Source: Oscillospiraceae bacterium (GTDB lineage Bacteria > Bacillota > Clostridia > Oscillospirales > Oscillospiraceae). Taken from it: 33,693 nt of DNA. Below are positions 29,162 to 33,693 of this stretch, one piece after another. The stretch's first letter is position 1, and each line of letters starts with the position of its first letter. The notes under the pieces are model-generated. The model did not search any database. It saw nothing but the letters and a program-made list of their open reading frames with translations, and was not told where the DNA came from. Location: positions 1 to 33,693 of the forward strand of contig WRMH01000026.1 in NCBI GenBank assembly GCA_009777235.1. The letters are read 5' to 3'. A program made the position numbers and the translations under genes.

Positions 29162-30175
29162 TCAAAATGCCTCGCTTACGTTCATTGTGGCGCGGGCGTC
29201 AAGGTTCATGCCTGCGCAAACTCCCGCCCGGTACTCATAAAACCCTTGACAACCGATCATGGCAGCGTTGTCTCCGCACAAAGCGAGCGGCGGTGTAAAG
29301 AGCGTGAGATTGTGTTTTTCGGCAGCCTCGAGAAAGTCAGCGCGTATGCGCGAATTTGCGGCGACGCCTCCGGCTATGGCTATTTTGCTGCGCGAAAACT
29401 CTTTTGCGGCCAAAACAACACGCGGCACAAGGATTGTGCTCACGGTTTTCGCAAGCGATGCCGCAAGCGAAGCCGTGTCTATAGTTTCCCCTTTTTGCTC
29501 CGCGTTGTGCACGATATTTACCACGGCTGTTTTCAGCCCGGAAAAGGACATATCGTAAGGCGCCGAATCTATCGCCGGCGACGGCAGCGCATATAGCGTA
29601 TCGTCGCCGCCCGCGGAGAGCCTGTCAAGAGCGGGTCCGCCGGGATAACCCAGCCCGAGTACACGCGCCGCCTTGTCAAAACACTCTCCGGCGGCGTCAT
29701 CACGCGAGCGTCCGACAATATGAATGTCGGTATACCCGCGCACATCTGCGATAATGCTGTTGCCGCCGGAAACGATAACGCACAAAAACGGCGGCTCAAG
29801 CTCGGGATAAGCGATATAGTTTGCGGCGATATGCCCCCTGATGTGATGTACGGGGATAAGAGGTATTCCCAAAGCCATCGCAAGCCCTTTTGCGAAGCTG
29901 ACGCCGACAAGCAAAGCCCCGATTAGGCCGGGCGCCGCAGTAACGGCGATGGCATCTAAGTCTTTTTTTGCGATACCGGCGTTTTTGAGCGCAAGCTCGG
30001 CAAGATGCCCGATGGTTGCGGCGTGGTTTCGTGACGCAATCTCCGGCACTACGCCCCCATATATAGCGTGCTTATCGGCTTGCGAGTAAAGCTCGCTCGA
30101 GAGCGTTTCGCGCCCGTTTCGCATAACGGCGATGGCCGTTTCATCACATGATGTTTCAATTGACAATATAATCAT
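29162..30175 (-). CDS. tsaD: tRNA N6-adenosine threonylcarbamoyltransferase TsaD
   Basis: A 337-residue ASKHA-fold enzyme that attaches the threonylcarbamoyl group to A37 of ANN-decoding tRNAs. The N-terminal LSIETSCDETAIAV, GGVVPEIASRNH, the metal-binding HIRGH (H-x3-H, ~110-115), DDAAGECFDKAARVLGLGYPGGP and the C-terminal CGDNAAMIG are present. The usual VSGGHT reads VSGGNS, a minor oddity. AGGAT precedes the ATG. rimI lies upstream as in many genomes, but its partners tsaB and tsaE are not in the window. Confidence 0.95.
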   Translation of the reverse strand: MIILSIETSCDETAIAVMRNGRETLSSELYSQADKHAIYGGVVPEIASRNHAATIGHLAELALKNAGIAKKDLDAIAVTAAPGLIGALLVGVSFAKGLAMALGIPLIPVHHIRGHIAANYIAYPELEPPFLCVIVSGGNSIIADVRGYTDIHIVGRSRDDAAGECFDKAARVLGLGYPGGPALDRLSAGGDDTLYALPSPAIDSAPYDMSFSGLKTAVVNIVHNAEQKGETIDTASLAASLAKTVSTILVPRVVLAAKEFSRSKIAIAGGVAANSRIRADFLEAAEKHNLTLFTPPLALCGDNAAMIGCQGFYEYRAGVCAGMNLDARATMNVSEAF

Positions 30176-30189
30176 AATGTTATCCTAAT

Positions 30190-30195
30190 ATTATA
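30190..30195 (-). promoter_or_regulatory. Possible internal extended -10 promoter before tsaD
   Basis: On the minus strand TGG-TATAAT overlaps the rimI stop codon: a perfect -10 with the TG extension, but no clear -35. It may give extra transcripts of tsaD and the ECF genes. Confidence 0.35.
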
Positions 30196-30673
30196 CCAAT
30201 TTTTTTAACATAACTACCGCATCTTCAACAGGGTCGCTGTAGTAATCACGGCGGATGCGCACCTTTGCAAAATCATATTTTTTATAAAGCCCGATTGCGG
30301 CCTCGTTGCTTATCCGAACTTCGAGAAATATAGATGTTAAACACCTTGCGTTTGCACACTCTATCAGAGACTCCATAAGGCGGCTGCCTGTCCCTTTTCG
30401 CCGCCCGGCTGTATCTACCGCTATTTGCAAAAGCTCTCCGTCGGCGCCGACCTCCCTAAAAGCGGCAAAGCCCAAGATGTCAGATACGCCGGAGGAAGTG
30501 AAGCCCACCGCCACAACAAGCAAAGAGTCGCCTTTGTCTATCTCGGCTTTTACCGCATTTTCCGTCCAGCTTGGCGTCAAGGCGGATTTGGCGATTTGCA
30601 TAATTTTTGGCACATCATCGGCGGTTGCGGCTCTGACTTTTATTATATCGGTTTTATTATTTACATTCTTCAT
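30191..30673 (-). CDS. rimI: RimI-type ribosomal protein N-acetyltransferase
   Basis: A 160-residue GNAT-family enzyme. The acetyl-CoA loop is seen in LLQIAVDTAGRRKGTGSRLMESLI (R-x-x-G-x-G form, ~80-103) and the closing motif in SNEAAIGLYKKYDF, as in RimI, which acetylates the N-terminus of ribosomal protein S18 (and may have other targets). ATG 30673 overlaps the polA stop as ATGA. tsaD follows after 15 bases. RimI and Tsa genes commonly travel together. Confidence 0.9.
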   Translation of the reverse strand: MKNVNNKTDIIKVRAATADDVPKIMQIAKSALTPSWTENAVKAEIDKGDSLLVVAVGFTSSGVSDILGFAAFREVGADGELLQIAVDTAGRRKGTGSRLMESLIECANARCLTSIFLEVRISNEAAIGLYKKYDFAKVRIRRDYYSDPVEDAVVMLKKLV

Positions 30674-33321
30674 TTTGTATCGTGCCAACTTCTGCCAATG
30701 CGCGTTTGCGCGATAAGCGGCACCGAAAGCGCGGCAGCGTTTTCCATTTCTTCGCGCATAATTTCCGCCGCCTTTTCAGCCTCGCTAAAAGGGCACTCGG
30801 CAATCAGCTCGTCGTGCACCTGCAAAATAAGGCGGGCTGATAAATTTTCGGCCTCGAGCCTGCGCGACACATTTATCATAGCTATCTTCATTATGTCGGC
30901 GGCCGTGCCCTGTATCGGCATATTTAACGCGACTCTCTCTCCGAAAGAACGGGTGTTGAAATTTGAAGATTTTAGCTCCGGCATATCGCGGCGGCGATTA
31001 AAGAGCGTGGAAACATAGCCTTTTTGTTTTGCGGAGGCCACGACCTCGCGCATATACTCCCGGACGCCGGAATATTTTTCAAGATAACTGTCAATGTATG
31101 CCTTTGCTTCTTTTGGCGTGACGCCAATATCGTTTCCGAGAGAAAAAGGTGATATGCCGTAGACGATGCCAAAGTTGACGGCTTTTGCGCGATTTCGATA
31201 AGTGGCGGTGATCTCGCCGACAGGCACGTCAAAAACTTGTGATGCCGTGACGGTGTGGATATCCTCTCCGTTTTTGAACGCCCGGATCATTGTGGGGTCG
31301 CGGGCGATATGGGCAAGCAGACGAAGCTCGATTTGAGAGTAGTCGGCGCCGACCAGCACATTTCCCTCGCCCGATATAAACATCTTGCGCAGCTCGCCGC
31401 CCATTTCTTTGCGGACGGGTATGTTTTGAAGATTTGGCTCGGTTGAGGACAGCCGCCCGGTTGCCGTAACGGTCATTTGGAAATGCGTGTGTATGCGCCC
31501 GTCAGAGCCGATAACCTTGAGAAGCCCGTCGGCATATGTGGATTTGAGCTTTGTAAGCTCCCTGTAGTCTTTCAAGAGATTGATTATCGGGTGCTTGCCG
31601 AGCAAGCCGTCAAGTACCTCAATATTTGTGGAGTAGCCCGTCTTTGTCTTTTTTGGCGCGGGGAGCATGAGCTTTTCAAAGAGTATGATGCCAAGCTGTT
31701 TTGGCGAATTTATGTTAAATTTCTCGTGCGCCTGGTCAAAAATTTGCGCTTCCGTCTTGTCTATGAGCACGGATAAATCTGCGCCAAACCGCGTTAAGGC
31801 GGCTTTATCTATGAGAAAACCGGAATTTTCCATCTGAGCCAAAACCTTGCATAGCGGCATTTCTATATCGCCGTAAAGTTTTTCAAGATTTAGCTCTTTT
31901 AATTTTGCCCCAAGCGTATTTTGCAAAAGAAAGACGGCAAAGGCTTCTTTGGAGAGGCGTACAGAGCCGTCTAAAAGCATAGACATTTGACCGCACCCCC
32001 CGCTGCCGCCGGGGCCGTCTGGACACTCGCCGCCGGGCGAAAAACCGCAGTAGTAATCGGAAATGCGCGGGAGCGTGTAATTGCTGTCTGTCGGCGAGAT
32101 GAGATACGCGGCGAGCGCACTGTCGAAAATCCATCCGTCCGTATCAATGCCGTGCTTTAAACACGCGCGGATAATATCTTTGACATCATGCCCGGCTTTT
32201 TTGACCGCGCCACTAAGCAGTTCTCCCAGCGTTTTTTCAAAATCCGGGACAACTCCTTTTTGCAGCGTGTAGGTTTGAGGCTTGCCCGGCAATATCACCG
32301 CCGCGCTGTCAAAAAAGTTTGTGTCAACTTGCACGGTCACAACATCAGCGTCTTTTGCCAGCGCGAGCAGGTTGTAAGCTTCGGTGCTTGTCGTCACAGA
32401 AACGATCTCGTGTGCCGCAACCGTGTTTGCCGACCCCGACCCGACACTTGGAGGGCGAAGGCGATACTTATCTATAAAACTGCTAAAGCGCAAACGCTTA
32501 AAAATACCGTATAGCTCGTCATTTTTTGGGTCTTTGCGAAGATTTTCTTCGGGCAAAAAATCAATGGGCGCGTCGGTGCGGATTGTTGCAAGCTCATATG
32601 ACAGCTCGGCAAGCTCGCGGTTGTCTGACAGCTTTGCTTTTAGCGTGTCTTTGATGTCTATCTCGCCCAGCGTATTATATATTTCCGACATACGCCCAAA
32701 TCGGCGGACAAGGTCGAGCGCCGTTTTCTCACCGACGCCGGGCACACCGGGGATATTGTCGGACGAGTCGCCCATTAGGGCTTTTAAGTCTATTATTCGG
32801 ATAGGCTCAAAGCCATACTCTTCACGAAAAGCGTCGGTTGTAAAGTTTATGGTCTCGGTTTGCCCTGCGCGAGTCTTTATATGCATGACTCTTGTTTTGT
32901 CCGTGATAAGCTGAAAGGCATCTTTATCACCTGTTACGATAACACATTCCCAGTCGGAGGCTTGGCATCTTTTTGAGAATGTGCCAAGCAAGTCGTCTGC
33001 CTCCCAGCCGGAGAGCTCATAGCGTGGTATGTTCATGGCGTCGAGAAGCTCTTTGAGTATCGGCATTTGCACGGCAAGGTCATCGGGCATACCGCGCCGC
33101 GTGGCTTTATACTCGCGATAACGCTCGTGGCGAAACGTCGGAGCGGGTAAATCAAAGGCTACGCACAGAGCGTCGGGCGAGTGTGCGTCTATTAGTTTTT
33201 GCAATATCGAAAGAAAGCCGTACACAGCGTTTGTGGGTGTGCCGTCGCTTGCCGACAGGTGGCGTATGCCGTAAAACGCCCTGTTTGCTATGCTGTTACC
33301 GTCTATTGCCATCAGCTTCAA
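30670..33321 (-). CDS. polA: DNA polymerase I, probably without proofreading
   Basis: An 883-residue polymerase for Okazaki-fragment processing and repair. The N-terminal 5'-3' exonuclease is intact (AIDGNSIANRAFYG, GWEADDLLGT, TGDKDAFQL, GDSSDNIPGVPGVGEKTA). In the middle domain the DxE of proofreading enzymes reads DTN and the later Y-x3-D is not found, so 3'-5' exonuclease activity is probably lost, as in many Gram-positive Pol I; a Gly/Pro/Cys-rich insert lies near residues ~430-450. Polymerase motifs A (GADYSQIELR), B (RNRAKAVNFGIVYG) and C (QVHDEL) are complete. I choose TTG 33321: GAGG is eight bases upstream and the product then begins MKLMAIDGNS, as in homologues; the ATG at 33351 would lie almost at the RNA start. 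Confidence 0.94.
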   Translation of the reverse strand: MKLMAIDGNSIANRAFYGIRHLSASDGTPTNAVYGFLSILQKLIDAHSPDALCVAFDLPAPTFRHERYREYKATRRGMPDDLAVQMPILKELLDAMNIPRYELSGWEADDLLGTFSKRCQASDWECVIVTGDKDAFQLITDKTRVMHIKTRAGQTETINFTTDAFREEYGFEPIRIIDLKALMGDSSDNIPGVPGVGEKTALDLVRRFGRMSEIYNTLGEIDIKDTLKAKLSDNRELAELSYELATIRTDAPIDFLPEENLRKDPKNDELYGIFKRLRFSSFIDKYRLRPPSVGSGSANTVAAHEIVSVTTSTEAYNLLALAKDADVVTVQVDTNFFDSAAVILPGKPQTYTLQKGVVPDFEKTLGELLSGAVKKAGHDVKDIIRACLKHGIDTDGWIFDSALAAYLISPTDSNYTLPRISDYYCGFSPGGECPDGPGGSGGCGQMSMLLDGSVRLSKEAFAVFLLQNTLGAKLKELNLEKLYGDIEMPLCKVLAQMENSGFLIDKAALTRFGADLSVLIDKTEAQIFDQAHEKFNINSPKQLGIILFEKLMLPAPKKTKTGYSTNIEVLDGLLGKHPIINLLKDYRELTKLKSTYADGLLKVIGSDGRIHTHFQMTVTATGRLSSTEPNLQNIPVRKEMGGELRKMFISGEGNVLVGADYSQIELRLLAHIARDPTMIRAFKNGEDIHTVTASQVFDVPVGEITATYRNRAKAVNFGIVYGISPFSLGNDIGVTPKEAKAYIDSYLEKYSGVREYMREVVASAKQKGYVSTLFNRRRDMPELKSSNFNTRSFGERVALNMPIQGTAADIMKIAMINVSRRLEAENLSARLILQVHDELIAECPFSEAEKAAEIMREEMENAAALSVPLIAQTRIGRSWHDTK

Positions 33322-33360
33322 AAGGTTTACCTCTGCTTTCAGCCCATCCATTTCGGGTTG

Positions 33361-33389
33361 ATTGTATCAGATTTTTAAGTGTAATGCAA
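33361..33389 (-). promoter_or_regulatory. Promoter of the polA-rimI-tsaD-ecfA1-ecfA2-ecfT-truA operon
   Basis: On the minus strand: TTGCAT (33389-33384), 17-base spacer, TACAAT (33366-33361). RNA would start near 33354, giving the TTG start at 33321 a leader of about 30 bases. Confidence 0.78.
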
Positions 33390-33529
33390 TCTGTTGTTGA
33401 GGAAAGCAACGGCAAACCGGATGCCGGCAACCGTAAACAGAGCAAAGTCTCAAAAGGTGGCAAATCGGCGCGCGCGCAAAGAAAAATTTTGCAAAAAATA
33501 TGCACAGATGAAGAGTGTTAAAAATGCGT

Positions 33530-33557
33530 AAAAATTGTAGAAAAATCTACAATTTTT
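33530..33557. terminator. AT-rich hairpin, possible weak terminator
   Basis: Perfect 12-base inverted repeat AAAAATTGTAGA/TCTACAATTTTT with an AAAA loop. The 3' arm ends in five Ts on the plus strand, and by symmetry on the minus strand. It could end a transcript entering from outside the window. Confidence 0.5.
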
Positions 33558-33591
33558 AAATGTTTCGGGCATATATTTTTTATGTGCGCTA

Positions 33592-33662
33592 CCCCCCCCC
33601 CCCCCCCCCCGCACCACAAAAAAAAAAAAAAAAAAAAATAAAAAAAACAATGTTTTTTTTTT
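33592..33662. repeat. Homopolymer tracts: 19 C, 21 A, 8 A, 10 T
   Basis: A run of 19 Cs (33592-33610) is followed after seven bases by 21 As (33618-33638), then 8 As and 10 Ts. Such runs at the end of a contig often reflect assembly or sequencing error, so the exact lengths should not be trusted. Confidence 0.8.
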
Positions 33663-33693
33663 AATAAATAAAGATTTTCTTTTAGTGTTTTTT

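Larger units (their letters stand above)
33390..33693. other. Terminal region without a gene: hairpin and homopolymer runs
   Basis: No gene is supported. A short plus-strand frame (33396-33521) has no ribosome site or recognisable product. It holds an AT-rich hairpin (33530-33557) and then long C, A and T runs that look like a contig edge. Confidence 0.6.

Noticed and set aside
33396..33521. Short plus-strand frame near the right edge
   Set aside because: Lys/Arg-rich, no ribosome site, and lies opposite the polA promoter region.

Overview
The window looks like a chromosomal piece of an uncultured anaerobic Firmicute, most likely class Clostridia (Oscillospirales- or Christensenellales-like). 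The evidence is the gene set: SepF plus DivIVA, an EcfA1/EcfA2/EcfT importer, a ClpE-type unfoldase with an N-terminal zinc finger, a DUF5711-CvpA pair, MutL with an endonuclease-type C-terminus, Shine-Dalgarno sites of the AGGAGG type, and some TTG starts. G+C is roughly balanced by eye. No rRNA, tRNA, CRISPR array, phage genes or transposase gene is visible. Both ends of the window are low-complexity, which suggests contig edges.

Layout. (1) 326-3835 (+): a very large secreted, membrane-anchored surface protein with cysteine clusters, a ten-unit glycine-rich beta-helix repeat, fibronectin-III-like domains and an acidic C-terminal tail, closed by a strong terminator. (2) 3970-5737: an AbiE toxin-antitoxin pair (-) with a promoter/operator overlapped by a 19-bp perfect inverted repeat. 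The whole cassette is bracketed by two inverted copies of a ~105-bp terminal-inverted-repeat element (family 1). (3) 5760-11761 (-): miaB-yggS-sepF-divIVA-lspA-rluD-tadA, a tRNA-modification/cell-division/lipoprotein operon with a recognisable promoter at 11787-11815. (4) 11838-12225: a repeat-rich junction containing two copies of a second small element (family 2), one interrupted by a family-1 copy, and three tandem hairpins. (5) 12259-17375 (+): an alanine-racemase-fold protein lacking both catalytic residues, then mutL, miaA and a HlyD-like membrane protein. (6) 17381-18737 (+): a third family-2 copy, then a stand-alone ASKHA (corrinoid-activator-like) ATPase, ending in a terminator shared with a convergent chemoreceptor. 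(7) 18807-25606 (-): a chemoreceptor with its own promoter, then DUF5711-cvpA-pgsA-clpE. (8) 25734-33321 (-): polA-rimI-tsaD-ecfA1-ecfA2-ecfT-truA, a tightly packed operon with a consensus-like promoter at 33361-33389 and a family-1 fragment wedged between ecfA1 and ecfA2.

How the parts fit. Most genes are housekeeping: translation fidelity (miaB, miaA, tadA, tsaD, truA, rluD), replication and repair (polA, mutL), envelope and division (sepF, divIVA, lspA, pgsA, cvpA) and vitamin uptake (ECF). The most unusual content is in the accessory DNA. Family-2 elements carry a good sigma-70-type promoter (TTGTAC, 17 bp, TATAAT) pointing out of the element, and each of the two plus-strand units in the middle of the window starts just downstream of one. 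Family-1 elements sit at operon ends, inside family 2, within the ECF operon and on both sides of AbiE. Together they look like non-autonomous mobile DNA that rewires transcription. The other standout is the catalytically dead alanine-racemase homologue transcribed from one of these promoters.
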